From positions 186,001-250,000 of the forward strand of contig NZ_CP188040.1 of the NCBI RefSeq assembly GCF_049943125.1: 64,000 nt of DNA. Reading direction: 5' to 3'. The position numbers were made by a program, and so were the translations under genes. This DNA is from JAEXZL01 sp049943125. Its GTDB lineage: Bacteria > Bacillota > Clostridia > Clostridiales > Clostridiaceae. Under the pieces are notes generated by a model. That model worked only from the letters and a program-made list of their open reading frames with translations, was not told the DNA's origin and searched no databases. Below are positions 40,536 to 49,737 of the stretch, piece by piece; position 1 is the stretch's first letter, and every line of letters starts with the position of its first letter.

Positions 40536-42137
40536 TTATCTGCTAAATTCTTTTTCCTTTGTTTCTTCTAAGTATTCATCATAGCTACACTTTTTATCTA
40601 CAATACCTTCTGGACTAATCTCAATAATTCTGTTTGCTATAGTCTGTATAAATTGATGGTCATGACTGGTAAATAGAACTATGCTCTTAAAGTCTATTAG
40701 GCCATTATTAACAGCAGTAATAGATTCAAGGTCAAGATGGTTAGTAGGCTGGTCTAAAATCAATACATTAGCAGAGCTGAGCATCATTCTAGATAACATA
40801 CATCTAACCTTTTCTCCCCCTGATAATACCTTAGCTTCCTTGAGAGCTTCTTCTCCTGAGAAAAGCATCCTACCTAAGAAGCCTCTAAGATAGGTTTCTG
40901 TTTGATCAACAGAATACTGTCTGAGCCAGTCTACAAGATTAAGGTCACAGCCTTCAAAGAACTCAGTGTTATCCTTAGGGAAATAGGACTGTGAGGTGGT
41001 TATACCCCATTTAAAGCTTCCGGCATCTGGTTCTATTTCTCCCATGAGTATCTGGAAGAGGGTAGTAACTGCAATATCATTTCCTATGAAAGCAATCTTG
41101 TCCTCTCTATCAACTCTAAAGGTTACATTATCCAGTACCTTTACACCATCGATAGTCTTAGAAAGTCCTTCAACATATAAAACTTCGTTACCAACCTCTC
41201 TCTCAGGCTTAAAGCCTACAAAGGGATACTTTCTGCTGGAGGGCTGTATATCATCTAAGGTTATCTTATCTAACAGCTTCTTTCTAGAGGTAGCCTGCTT
41301 AGACTTAGAAGCATTAGCACTAAATCTTGCTATAAAGTTTTGAAGATCTTTAATCTTTTCTTCCTTCTTCTTATTTTGATCCTTCATCATTTGAAGAGCA
41401 AGCTGACTGGATTCATACCAGAAGTCATAGTTACCTACATATAGCTTGATCTTTCCAAAGTCTACATCACAGATATGAGTACAGATCATATTTAAAAAGT
41501 GTCTATCATGGGATACTACTATAACTGTTCCTGGGAAATCTGCTAAGAAGTTTTCAAGCCAGGTTATAGAATTAACATCTAGGTTATTTGTAGGCTCATC
41601 CAGTATTAGGACACCTGGATTACCAAATAAAGCCTGTGCTAGAAGTACCTTAACCTTATCCTTACCCTCAAGCTCTGCCATTTTCTTATAATGATCCTCT
41701 GTTCCAAGACCTAAGCCTTGAAGAAGAGAAGAGGCTTCTGACTCTGCTTCCCATCCATTGAGCTCAGCAAATTCTGCTTCCAGCTCAGCAGCCTTCATTC
41801 CATCCTCATCGGAGAAGTCAGCCTTAGCATAAAGCTCATCCTTTTCCTTCATTATGGTGAAGAGTCTTTCATTACCCATTATAACGGTAGTCAAAACTTC
41901 ACAATCATCATATTGGAAGTGATCCTGCTTAAGGACAGACATTCTTGTGTTAGGAGCTAAGGATACATCTCCTGTATTTGCTTCTACCTCACCGGATAAA
42001 ATCTTTAAAAAGGTGGATTTACCTGCTCCATTAGCACCTATGATTCCATAGCAATTTCCTGGGGTGAATTTTAAATTTACATCCTCAAAAAGCTTTTTAG
42101 CTCCATATCTGAGGCTTACATTATTAACTGTTATCAT
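40536..42137 (-). CDS. ABC-F family ATPase (YkpA/YbiT-like)
   Basis: A 533-residue soluble protein with two ABC domains and no membrane span; members act on the ribosome. NBD1 has Walker A GANGAGKST (34-42) and Walker B VLILDEPTNNLD. The signature of NBD1 is reduced to LEGKDKVKVLLAQ. In NBD2 the Walker A position (near 350-358) reads GNDIAVTTL with no GK(S/T), the signature LSGGEKVR is intact, and the Walker B catalytic Glu is Gln (ILDQPTNHLD, near 460). The linker (about 250-300) is basic and helical. Degenerate NBD2 is, as far as I recall, a feature of the YkpA branch. Likely role: translation factor rather than antibiotic resistance; not proven. Confidence 0.9.
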   Translation of the reverse strand: MITVNNVSLRYGAKKLFEDVNLKFTPGNCYGIIGANGAGKSTFLKILSGEVEANTGDVSLAPNTRMSVLKQDHFQYDDCEVLTTVIMGNERLFTIMKEKDELYAKADFSDEDGMKAAELEAEFAELNGWEAESEASSLLQGLGLGTEDHYKKMAELEGKDKVKVLLAQALFGNPGVLILDEPTNNLDVNSITWLENFLADFPGTVIVVSHDRHFLNMICTHICDVDFGKIKLYVGNYDFWYESSQLALQMMKDQNKKKEEKIKDLQNFIARFSANASKSKQATSRKKLLDKITLDDIQPSSRKYPFVGFKPEREVGNEVLYVEGLSKTIDGVKVLDNVTFRVDREDKIAFIGNDIAVTTLFQILMGEIEPDAGSFKWGITTSQSYFPKDNTEFFEGCDLNLVDWLRQYSVDQTETYLRGFLGRMLFSGEEALKEAKVLSGGEKVRCMLSRMMLSSANVLILDQPTNHLDLESITAVNNGLIDFKSIVLFTSHDHQFIQTIANRIIEISPEGIVDKKCSYDEYLEETKEKEFSR

Positions 42138-42194
42138 TAAATATATTACCTTCCTTTGTTATATATATTCTATTTGAAATTCTTGTCTAATTTT

Positions 42195-42227
42195 AAAAAA
42201 GCTGTGTATACGCACACAGCTTTTAAT
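42195..42227. terminator. Terminator between kinase-like gene and ABC-F gene
   Basis: AAAAGCTGTGT and ACACAGCTTTT around a 6-base loop with A/T runs on both sides; on the minus strand it ends the gene at 42275. Confidence 0.85.
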
Positions 42228-42274
42228 TATAACATAACTTATTGATTTTAAAAAGTCATACGTCATTTAAATAT

Positions 42275-42901
42275 CTAAAATATCTCTTTTAGGAGCTCCT
42301 TAGCCTTATCTGCAAGTTCTTGCAGCGTTCCATTGTTATCCACAACATAATCAGCTCTAGCCACAATTTCTCTAACATTTTTTTCTGTGTTATGATTAGG
42401 ATCTGATTTTTCCGCTACTTCTTGTCCATCTCGAATAATCAGCCTTTCCATTCTTTTATCTAAATCAGTAACTATACCTACTACTACAAAGCCTATTTCG
42501 CTCCAATAATCATAATCAGCAAAGGTTCTCCCCCCTACTATCATAGGTATGTATTCCTCATTAACCTTTTTGAGATTATCTCTAATATCTTCCTGTTTGT
42601 GCTCCAGGCTAATAACCTTCAGCTCTTTACCCTTGCAATTTTCAAATATCTTGCTCAGAGCAAAATAATTAAGTATATTTATATCTATTTCTCTAAGCTT
42701 ATCTGCTGCCTGCTGATAAAAGCCTCTTTCATTTCCTCTCCACTCTGGGGTAACACGCAATATTGGCTTTAAGGAACGTATTAAATCTCCTAAGCCGTAT
42801 TTTTTAATCTCTGGTTTTTGTTCTATTAGTATATCTGCAAGGGTATCCTTGCCAGCACCCATCTCACCAAAAATTATTATTCCATTATATTTATTCATCA
42901 A
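42275..42901 (-). CDS. P-loop nucleotide kinase-like protein
   Basis: A 208-residue protein of the NMP-kinase fold. Walker A is GEMGAGKDT (12-20). A basic lid is seen near residues 150-160 (KRMERLIIRDGQ), and the C-terminal element ADYVVDNNGTLQELADKA resembles dephospho-CoA kinases and deoxynucleoside monophosphate kinases. The precise substrate is unknown; the chain is not a standard CoaE, since the N-terminal motif and the middle differ. It starts at ATG 42901 after GGAGGTG. Monocistronic, with its own terminator. Confidence 0.75.
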   Translation of the reverse strand: MMNKYNGIIIFGEMGAGKDTLADILIEQKPEIKKYGLGDLIRSLKPILRVTPEWRGNERGFYQQAADKLREIDINILNYFALSKIFENCKGKELKVISLEHKQEDIRDNLKKVNEEYIPMIVGGRTFADYDYWSEIGFVVVGIVTDLDKRMERLIIRDGQEVAEKSDPNHNTEKNVREIVARADYVVDNNGTLQELADKAKELLKEIF

Positions 42902-42996
42902 TACACCTCCGTTTTTATCTGTTGAAGCTCATATTATAAAAACTTTAACTATCATAAAATAGTAAGCTCTCTTTAAACCTTCTTCATAAATGATTT

Positions 42997-43806
42997 CTAG
43001 CTTTCTTTTATAGCTATAATATGTAGATGCTCTGTAGCATCTCTATATTGAGGAAGCTCACAATTTTCTGCGGCAAAGGCTACAAAATCTCTGTAAATTA
43101 ACGGCTGTTCCCTATTTAGAACTAGTAGCTGAGGTCTCAGAGCAGCTAAAAAACTTTCTGCTCCACCATAGCTCACTAGCTTAAGGCCAGACTCTTCTAT
43201 CTCCTTTAAGGCAACGGGTGGTGTAGTAAAGTATGCCTCTGTAAAGCTCTCTTCTGCTGAAAGGCACATATCCTCTTGTAAAAACCTAAGAAAATGACCT
43301 TTATCCTTAAATTCTTCAGGAAATTCCTCTACTCCAGCCTTCAGGCAGCCCCAAGAATTAATGTAGGATATTAATGCTACTCCACCTTTTTTAAGGAGCC
43401 TTCTACCTTCCTTCAGAACCCTAAGTCTATCCTCTTTTTTGTGAAGATGATATAAAGGTCCCATAATGAGGATAATATCAAAAGCTTCATCCTGGAATTT
43501 ATCAAGGTCTAAGGCACTTTGAGCATGATAGCCTTCTGCCTTTAGTCCTGCCTCCTGAATTTTATTCTTAGCTATATCTAGCTCCTTTTCAGATATATCT
43601 AACAAGGTGACCTTATATCCCTTTTTTAATAGCTCTATAGAATATCGACCAGGTCCAGAGCCAATATCTAGCACTTTTCCTCCCTTAGGAAAATACTTTT
43701 CTATTAAATATAAGGTGCTTTGAAATTCTACCTGTGTATAAGGGTTGCTAAGCCTATTCCACTCTGCCTCAGCAGCCTCATTATAGTAACTCTTTACCTC
43801 ATCCAT
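42997..43806 (-). CDS. Class I SAM-dependent methyltransferase
   Basis: A 269-residue Rossmann-type methyltransferase. Motif I VLDIGSGPGRY (44-54) binds S-adenosylmethionine, followed by the acidic motif II VTLLDISEKEL and motif IV FDIILIMGPLYHL. The substrate is not recognisable; the N-terminus (YYNEAAEAEWNRL) is common in methyltransferases of this broad class. It lies 48 bases after rnz and may be co-transcribed with it, since both are on the minus strand with no terminator between them. Confidence 0.9.
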   Translation of the reverse strand: MDEVKSYYNEAAEAEWNRLSNPYTQVEFQSTLYLIEKYFPKGGKVLDIGSGPGRYSIELLKKGYKVTLLDISEKELDIAKNKIQEAGLKAEGYHAQSALDLDKFQDEAFDIILIMGPLYHLHKKEDRLRVLKEGRRLLKKGGVALISYINSWGCLKAGVEEFPEEFKDKGHFLRFLQEDMCLSAEESFTEAYFTTPPVALKEIEESGLKLVSYGGAESFLAALRPQLLVLNREQPLIYRDFVAFAAENCELPQYRDATEHLHIIAIKES

Positions 43807-43854
43807 TCTAGTTCTCCTTTATAATCCCATAATTTTTATGCTGCAATATTTTAT

Positions 43855-44817
43855 CTATTCTTTAAAGCTCAAAGTTGTTATAAGCCCCTCATGAGCAAGA
43901 GTTGTTTCATAAAACACTTCCTTAGCATTATTTATATACTCCTCTGGGTTTATCATAGCCGGAGAAAAGTGAGTAATAATTAATTTATCTACAGAACTAT
44001 TTCTCGCCATTTCTGCTGCTTCCCTAAAGGTCATGTGCCTATTCTTTAAGGCTTTTTCTATATCTTCATCATTGCCATAGGTACCTTCACAGATCAAAAG
44101 GTCTGAATTCTCTATGAAGGCTTCTATATTTATATGAGGCCTGGTATCGGTAATATAGCTTATTTTTATCCCCTTCCTATCCCTACCTAAAACCATAGAG
44201 GGCTCATAGCTTCTTCCCTCATATTCTATGTATTCTCCTTTTTGAAGCCTATTCCATAGAATTTTAGGGACTTTATTTTCCTCGGCTTTCTCCACCTGGA
44301 ATCTAGCTCCTCTTTTTATATAGAAGCTATAGCCAAGGCAGGGTGCAGAATGCAATAGGCCCATAGTACTAATGACTATATCTGCTGTTTTCTTCTTTTT
44401 AGCTTCTCTTCTGCTTAAGGGAACCAATATTCCTTCCTGTATATTAAATAAGGTAGGCTCTATAGGATCTTCAAGGATATTGAGCTTATAGGGAAGATAA
44501 GGCAGAAGCACTCTGAAGGCTTCCATTGCAGACTTGATACCATAGGGACCAATTATGGTTATAGGTTCAGTCCTTTCACTGTTTCCTATTGTGGCTAAAA
44601 GTCCTGGGAGTCCAAAAATATGATCCCCATGACAATGGGATATAACTATTACATCTATTGACTTAAAGCCAGTAGAATTAACTCTCATAGAAACCTGAGT
44701 TCCTTCTCCACAGTCTATTAAAATTTTTCTTCCCCTATAAGAAAGGATGGCTGAGGATAGAAATCTATTTGGTACAGGCATCCCTCCACCAGAACCCAAA
44801 AGGGTAATATCAATCAT
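43855..44817 (-). CDS. rnz: Ribonuclease Z
   Basis: Endonuclease that trims the 3' end of tRNA precursors. The 320-residue metallo-beta-lactamase fold carries the zinc motif SHCHGDHIFGLPGLL with H-x-H-x-D-H, plus LIDCGEGTQ, ISYITDTRP and THFSP, which complete the zinc site. The exosite arm for tRNA is at about 150-190. It starts at ATG 44817 after AAGGAGGGG. A methyltransferase gene follows. Confidence 0.94.
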   Translation of the reverse strand: MIDITLLGSGGGMPVPNRFLSSAILSYRGRKILIDCGEGTQVSMRVNSTGFKSIDVIVISHCHGDHIFGLPGLLATIGNSERTEPITIIGPYGIKSAMEAFRVLLPYLPYKLNILEDPIEPTLFNIQEGILVPLSRREAKKKKTADIVISTMGLLHSAPCLGYSFYIKRGARFQVEKAEENKVPKILWNRLQKGEYIEYEGRSYEPSMVLGRDRKGIKISYITDTRPHINIEAFIENSDLLICEGTYGNDEDIEKALKNRHMTFREAAEMARNSSVDKLIITHFSPAMINPEEYINNAKEVFYETTLAHEGLITTLSFKE

Positions 44818-44963
44818 AGGCCCCTCCTTTTGAAATCCTTTTACTTAATTATACTAATGGTTTATATTTACTTCAATTTAAAATTATTATACAAGAAAGA
44901 ATATACAGTTTTTTAAGATATTATTTGCCATTTCAATGTTATTCTTAAGTTTATATGAAAAGA

Positions 44964-44986
44964 AAAAGCAGGGTTTCCCTGCTTGT
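44964..44986 (-). terminator. Terminator of recQ
   Basis: AAGCAGGG and CCTGCTT pair around a short loop; on the minus strand it is followed by TTTTCTTTTC. Confidence 0.75.
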
Positions 44987-44994
44987 ATACTTTA

Positions 44995-47154
44995 CTATAA
45001 ATTATTCTTCATGATTACTGCTTTTATAGCAGTGTAACTTATATCAGCTGGAAGTACTTCCTTAATTGGCTTTAACTTTGAAGCTCCAACCTGAGATATG
45101 GCTTCCAGAATATCTTTTTCTCTGCCCTCAGGGATAAAGCCGTCTAAATCTATATCCATTCCCTCTGAGGCACACTGAAAAAGATGATTCTCAATGGTTA
45201 GTGGGGTCAGCTCTCTTTCTGCTGCTATTTCCTTTATGGCCATACCACTTTTGTAGAGGTCATAGGTAGCAATATGAGTTTTTACTTTAGGCTTCAATGG
45301 TTCATCCTTACTACTTAAAGGATCGGAATTCTGATATCCTTTGGAAAGCATCCTGTTTTCTTCTTTAAGATGAAGCAGATTATTCTTCTCAAGATATTCC
45401 TTTATAGCTTCTTTAAACCTTTCTCCATACTTTTCATACTTATTTTCTCCTATACCCTTAACCTCTAAAAATTCCTCTTTAGTTAGGGGGAGCTCTTTTG
45501 ATAGCTCTTTTAAGGTGGAGTCTGGGAAGATTATATACGGCGGTAGGCGCAGCTCCTCGGCTATAGTCTTTCTCAATATCTTTAATATATCTAGAAGCTT
45601 GTTATCCTCATTTTTCTCCACTGGGGCTTTTCTTATGTTAATACTAATAGGAAGCCTTTCCTTTAGTGCTTCTGCTGCTTTTCCTGTTAGCCTAAGTACT
45701 GGATATTCTCCCGTGGTAACTAATATATAGCCTTCTGCAATGAGCTTATTAATAAGTTCTGCAGTATAATCCTTTTTATAGCCTTCCATAAGTCCATAGG
45801 TGGATAGCTTATCTAAGGAGAACTTTCTTATTCTTTCGTTTTTTGATCCCCTTAATATATCTACTATGGTAGTAAGGCCATATCTTTCTCTAGCCTTATA
45901 TATGGTAGAGAAAATCATTTGAGCCTCTAAAGTTATATCTCTTTCCTCTGTATCCTCATTACATACACTGCAGTTTCCACAATTGTCATGGACATATTCC
46001 TCTCCAAAATAATTGAGAATGTAACTTCTAAGACATTTAGAGGTATAGCAGTAATCTATCATAGCCCTTAGATTTGCATATTCTCTTTCCTTTTTTTCTG
46101 GAGATAAGGTGGTATTTTCAATGAGATATCTCTGAGTCTGCACATCCCCAGCATTATAGAGAAGTATACATTCAGAAGGCTCTCCATCTCTTCCTCCACG
46201 GCCTGCTTCCTGATAATAAGACTCTAAATTTCTGGGCATGTTGTAATGAATGACAAAGCGTACATTGGATTTATCTATACCCATACCGAAAGCATTGGTA
46301 GCAGCAATAACATTTATGTTGTCAAACATAAAGTCCTCCTGCATGGACTTCCTTAGCTCCTCCTTTAGTCCTGCATGGTAAAGTCCAATACTAAAGTCAC
46401 TCTTAAAAAGATTATATACATGCTCTGCTTCTCTTCTGGTAGCAGTAAATATGATTCCTGAGTTCCCTTTATTATTCTTTAAATATTCCTTTAGAAAACT
46501 ATCTTTGTTTTCCCCTCTATAAACCTTAAAGGTGAGATTTTCCCTATTAAAGCCTGTAAAATGCTCCTTGGGAGAATTTAGTCCTAAGAGCTCTATTATA
46601 TCCTCCCTAACCTCAGGGGTAGCTGTTGCTGTACAGGCCAATAGCTTAGGCTTCTTTTCCAGCATATTTATGAAGCTCTTAAGCCTTCTGTAGCTGGGCC
46701 TAAAATCATGACCCCATTTAGAAACGCAGTGTGCCTCGTCGATAGCCATAAAGGATATATCAAGAGTAGCTAGTTCCATGGCAAAATCCTGTCCTTCAAG
46801 CCTTTCAGGAGCCACATATAATAGCTTGCAATCACCACTATGGAGCTTATTTAAATTTTCTTTTATCTCCTTATCAGAAAGACTGCTGTTTATGTACACT
46901 GCTTCTATCCCTGTTTCCTTTAAGGCATCAATCTGATCCTTCATAAGAGATATCAATGGGGAAATTACTACAGTCAAGCCCTCCAGAAGCATCGCAGGAA
47001 TTTGATAAATAAGAGACTTACCACCTCCTGTAGGCATTATTACAAGGGTATCCTCCCCCTTCATAATATCCTCTATAGCTTCCTCCTGACCTTTTTTGAA
47101 GCTATCATAACCATAGTATTCCTTTAATATCCTTAGTGCTTTATCCTTCCACAT
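44995..47154 (-). CDS. recQ: ATP-dependent DNA helicase RecQ
   Basis: A 719-residue 3'-5' helicase for recombination and fork repair. Order: Walker A MPTGGGKSL (near 40-48), DEAH box AIDEAHCVSKWGHDFRP, motif VI EAGRGGRDG, zinc-binding RQC with CYTSKCLRSYILNYFGEEY spread over residues 366-400 and CGNCSVC, HRDC domain (about 520-590), and a C-terminal helix-turn-helix region (about 625-719, GMAIKEIAAERELTPLTIENHL in parts). This final domain makes it longer than the 609-residue E. coli protein and is common in Firmicute RecQ. Monocistronic. Confidence 0.96.
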   Translation of the reverse strand: MWKDKALRILKEYYGYDSFKKGQEEAIEDIMKGEDTLVIMPTGGGKSLIYQIPAMLLEGLTVVISPLISLMKDQIDALKETGIEAVYINSSLSDKEIKENLNKLHSGDCKLLYVAPERLEGQDFAMELATLDISFMAIDEAHCVSKWGHDFRPSYRRLKSFINMLEKKPKLLACTATATPEVREDIIELLGLNSPKEHFTGFNRENLTFKVYRGENKDSFLKEYLKNNKGNSGIIFTATRREAEHVYNLFKSDFSIGLYHAGLKEELRKSMQEDFMFDNINVIAATNAFGMGIDKSNVRFVIHYNMPRNLESYYQEAGRGGRDGEPSECILLYNAGDVQTQRYLIENTTLSPEKKEREYANLRAMIDYCYTSKCLRSYILNYFGEEYVHDNCGNCSVCNEDTEERDITLEAQMIFSTIYKARERYGLTTIVDILRGSKNERIRKFSLDKLSTYGLMEGYKKDYTAELINKLIAEGYILVTTGEYPVLRLTGKAAEALKERLPISINIRKAPVEKNEDNKLLDILKILRKTIAEELRLPPYIIFPDSTLKELSKELPLTKEEFLEVKGIGENKYEKYGERFKEAIKEYLEKNNLLHLKEENRMLSKGYQNSDPLSSKDEPLKPKVKTHIATYDLYKSGMAIKEIAAERELTPLTIENHLFQCASEGMDIDLDGFIPEGREKDILEAISQVGASKLKPIKEVLPADISYTAIKAVIMKNNL

Positions 47155-47487
47155 ATTACTCTCCTTCTATCTATCTTAAGTATATCTAAATTATATCCAT
47201 TATAAAATTCTACAAACACACGTTCTCATTATTCAATAAAATTATTAAGTAAAGAACATATTATATGATATTAACTAATATACCATATAAGGGAGTTATA
47301 AATAAGTAGCAAAGGTTTATAAGCATCATAACTTTCTTTATAGGAAAACGAAAAATATTTTCACAATACCAAATTACATTAAATTCAATTTTTGGTATAA
47401 TTAACATATAATAAAGATAAAATCTTATAGAACAATTTATCTATAGATTATACTTTTTTTATAGTAAAAATAAATAGGAGGTATAAA
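47155..47487. other. AT-rich intergenic region with promoters
   Basis: 333 bases between recQ and a small gene, with no open frame that I can support. It holds the recQ promoter on the left and TTACAT (47374-47379), 16 bases, extended TGGTATAAT (TATAAT 47396-47401) for the gene at 47488. Confidence 0.55.
47374..47401 (+). promoter_or_regulatory. Promoter of the 91-residue protein gene
   Basis: TTACAT and TATAAT separated by 16 bases with a TGG extension before the -10. Confidence 0.55.
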
Positions 47488-47763
47488 ATGCCACTAAAAG
47501 ATTACTTTAAATTTTTTACTGTAGAACCTTTAGAGAAAAGCAACTATTCAATTGTATTTAAAGCCAAACGTCCTGATATTGATAATCATATCAATTCGAA
47601 AGAGCTTAGAGGTTGGTTAAAGGCTGGTGATAAAGGCTATAAGGTGCTCACTTCTTTATCAAAGGAAAAGCTAGAAAGCTTTATTATTGAAGAGTTAAAG
47701 ATTGCTAAAGATGAATTTCAAATAGTAACTCATAATGAGTTTTGGCCTATTGGCCGTTGGTAA
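47488..47763 (+). CDS. Small hypothetical protein
   Basis: A 91-residue soluble protein that I do not recognise. It has no signal peptide and no cysteine; it shows a basic N-terminal half (KDYFKFF, FKAKRPD), a helix SKEKLESFIIEELKIAKDEF and a Trp-rich end (FWPIGRW). ATAGGAGGT precedes the ATG, and a good promoter lies 87 bases upstream, so it is likely expressed. The GNAT acetyltransferase gene follows after 96 bases, perhaps on the same transcript. Confidence 0.65.
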   Translation: MPLKDYFKFFTVEPLEKSNYSIVFKAKRPDIDNHINSKELRGWLKAGDKGYKVLTSLSKEKLESFIIEELKIAKDEFQIVTHNEFWPIGRW

Positions 47764-47859
47764 AGGCTAGGAACATTATTAGTTTAAAAATAAAATTACA
47801 AATTTTATTTTTGAAGAATTATAGATAAATTCAGTAGATAACAAATGAGGTGATTAATT

Positions 47860-48357
47860 TTGATTTATATTAGAAGCATAGAACAGAAGGAAAGTGATTT
47901 AGAATTTTTAATGGATATGATGTATGAATCTATTCATATTTCGGAAAATAAACCACCTAAGGAAGAACTCTTGAACCTACCACATTTAAAAAAATACAGT
48001 GAGGAATGGGGAAGACAAGGTGATAGGGCGTTAATTGCTTTCAATGAGGATAAGCTTCCTGTTGGTGCCGCATGGTACCGCCTCTTTACAAAAGACAATA
48101 AGGGTTATGGTTATGTTAATGATAGCACACCGGAAATAGGCATAGCTTTAACTAATGGAGCAAGAGGCAAAGGGGTAGGCACCCTACTTATGAAAAAGCT
48201 TATGGAAGCAGCTTTTGAGGATGGTTATTCCTCCCTTTCCTTAAGCGTTGACCCTAGTAATATTCAAGCTGTACAGCTATATAAGAAACTTGGATTTATT
48301 AAGTGTGGTATGTCAGGAACATCCTTTACAATGATATACAACAACTCTTCCAAATAA
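47860..48357 (+). CDS. GNAT family N-acetyltransferase
   Basis: A 165-residue acetyltransferase. Motif A is visible as EIGIALTNGARGKGVGTLLMKKL, with the pyrophosphate loop R-G-K-G-V-G-T binding acetyl-CoA, followed by LSLSVDPSNIQAVQLYKKLGF (motif B, the usual N-x-x-A-x-x-L-Y pattern). The start codon is TTG 47860, with ATGAGGTGA upstream at proper distance; no in-frame ATG would keep the N-terminal strand MIYIRSIE. The acceptor substrate is unknown. Confidence 0.88.
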   Translation: MIYIRSIEQKESDLEFLMDMMYESIHISENKPPKEELLNLPHLKKYSEEWGRQGDRALIAFNEDKLPVGAAWYRLFTKDNKGYGYVNDSTPEIGIALTNGARGKGVGTLLMKKLMEAAFEDGYSSLSLSVDPSNIQAVQLYKKLGFIKCGMSGTSFTMIYNNSSK

Positions 48358-48397
48358 ATATTTTACTATATTACCATTTCAAAATAAAAAACAAAAA

Positions 48398-48427
48398 AAT
48401 AAAGGGGCATTTTGTCCCTCTTTATTC
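48398..48427 (-). terminator. Terminator of the purine operon
   Basis: AATAAAGAGGG pairs with CCCTTTATT (minus strand) around a loop of about 8 bases and is followed by TTTTTTTG; it lies 40 bases after purD. Confidence 0.7.
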
Positions 48428-48465
48428 TTTTATCATCATCCTAAATATGATATTAAAAATTAAAT

Positions 48466-49710
48466 CTATTTACCTATATCTTCTCTGTAATACATGTCCT
48501 TAAAACTTATCTTTCTCATAGCTTCATAAGCCTTGCTGTTGGCTTCTCCCATGGTTGCTCCTAGGGCTGTGGCACAGAGAACCCTTCCACCGGAGGTTAT
48601 AAGCTTACCTTCATTTAGGGAGGCACCGGCAATAAATACCTTCTCTGAAGGATTATCATCAATCTCCATAGGATACCCCTTTTTATAGCTTCCAGGATAG
48701 CCTCCAGAGGCTGCCACTACGGAACAGGCACATTCCTTCTTCCACCTTATATTAAAGTCAGAGAGTCTACCCTCCAGGGCAGCATCTATTAAATCTATTA
48801 AGTCCGTGTCCATAAGAGGAAGCACTGCCTCTGTTTCTGGATCACCGAGTCTTACATTATACTCTAATAGATAAACTCCTTTTGAGGTTATCATTATGCC
48901 AAAGAAGATTATCCCAATATAATCTAAATTCTCCTCCTGTATACCCTTTAGTGTAGGCAGAAGAACATCCTTATTAAAGGCTTCCATTACCTCATTAGTG
49001 ACATAAGGATTAGGTGCAATAACTCCCATACCACCAGTATTAGGCCCCTTCCCTCCAGTATAAAGCTGTTTATGATCCTTGGCAGAAATAAAAGGGATTA
49101 TGGTCTTTCCATCGGTTATGGATAATATTGAAGCCTCTACCCCCTGTAAAAACTCCTCAATAACCACCTCTCCTCCAGCTCCATTAAAGATATCTAGCAC
49201 CATTATTTCCTCTATAGCCTTCTCAGCCTCCTCTAAGGTGTCACAGATATAAACACCCTTTCCTGCTGCAAGGCCATCGGCTTTGATAACTATTGGTAAG
49301 CTGCAGCCCTTAAGATAGGCTTTAGCCTCTTCTGCATCCCTAAAGCTTTGATATTCTGCGGTTTTTACCCCATACTTTTTCATAAAGGCTTTTGAATACA
49401 CCTTACTTCCTTCTAAAGCAGACGCCTTTTTAGAGGGACCAAAGCACCTTAGACCTTCCTTTTTAAAATAATCCACAATTCCTTTAGTTAATGGCTCCTC
49501 TGGACCTACTATTGTCAAGGATATCTCATTATCCTTTGCAAAGGCAGCCAACTCCTCTATGGCTGTGATATTTACATTTATGCATTTATTCTCCAGAGCA
49601 GTTCCCCCGTTACCAGGAGCACAAAAGATTTTCTGAACCCTTGGGTTTTGTGCTGCCTTCCAGGCTAAGGCGTGCTCCCTGCCTCCAGAGCCCACAATTA
49701 AAAGCTTCAT
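48466..49710 (-). CDS. purD: Phosphoribosylamine-glycine ligase PurD
   Basis: ATP-grasp enzyme (GAR synthetase), 414 residues, that adds glycine to phosphoribosylamine, the second step of purine synthesis. Family features: LLIVGSGGREHALAWK at the N-terminus, GPEEPLTKGI, IKADGLAAGKGV in the ATP-grasp lid, GPNTGGMG, and YNVRLGDPETEAVLP with the metal ligands. It is the last gene of the purine operon, 27 bases after the AICAR transformylase gene. Standard length and complete. Confidence 0.97.
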   Translation of the reverse strand: MKLLIVGSGGREHALAWKAAQNPRVQKIFCAPGNGGTALENKCINVNITAIEELAAFAKDNEISLTIVGPEEPLTKGIVDYFKKEGLRCFGPSKKASALEGSKVYSKAFMKKYGVKTAEYQSFRDAEEAKAYLKGCSLPIVIKADGLAAGKGVYICDTLEEAEKAIEEIMVLDIFNGAGGEVVIEEFLQGVEASILSITDGKTIIPFISAKDHKQLYTGGKGPNTGGMGVIAPNPYVTNEVMEAFNKDVLLPTLKGIQEENLDYIGIIFFGIMITSKGVYLLEYNVRLGDPETEAVLPLMDTDLIDLIDAALEGRLSDFNIRWKKECACSVVAASGGYPGSYKKGYPMEIDDNPSEKVFIAGASLNEGKLITSGGRVLCATALGATMGEANSKAYEAMRKISFKDMYYREDIGK

Positions 49711-49737
49711 ATCTTAACACCTACCTACTGACTATTT

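Noticed and set aside
41001..41343. Antisense frame of 115 codons inside the ABC-F gene
   Set aside because: Opposite to conserved coding sequence, Ser/Leu-rich shadow translation, no ribosome binding site.
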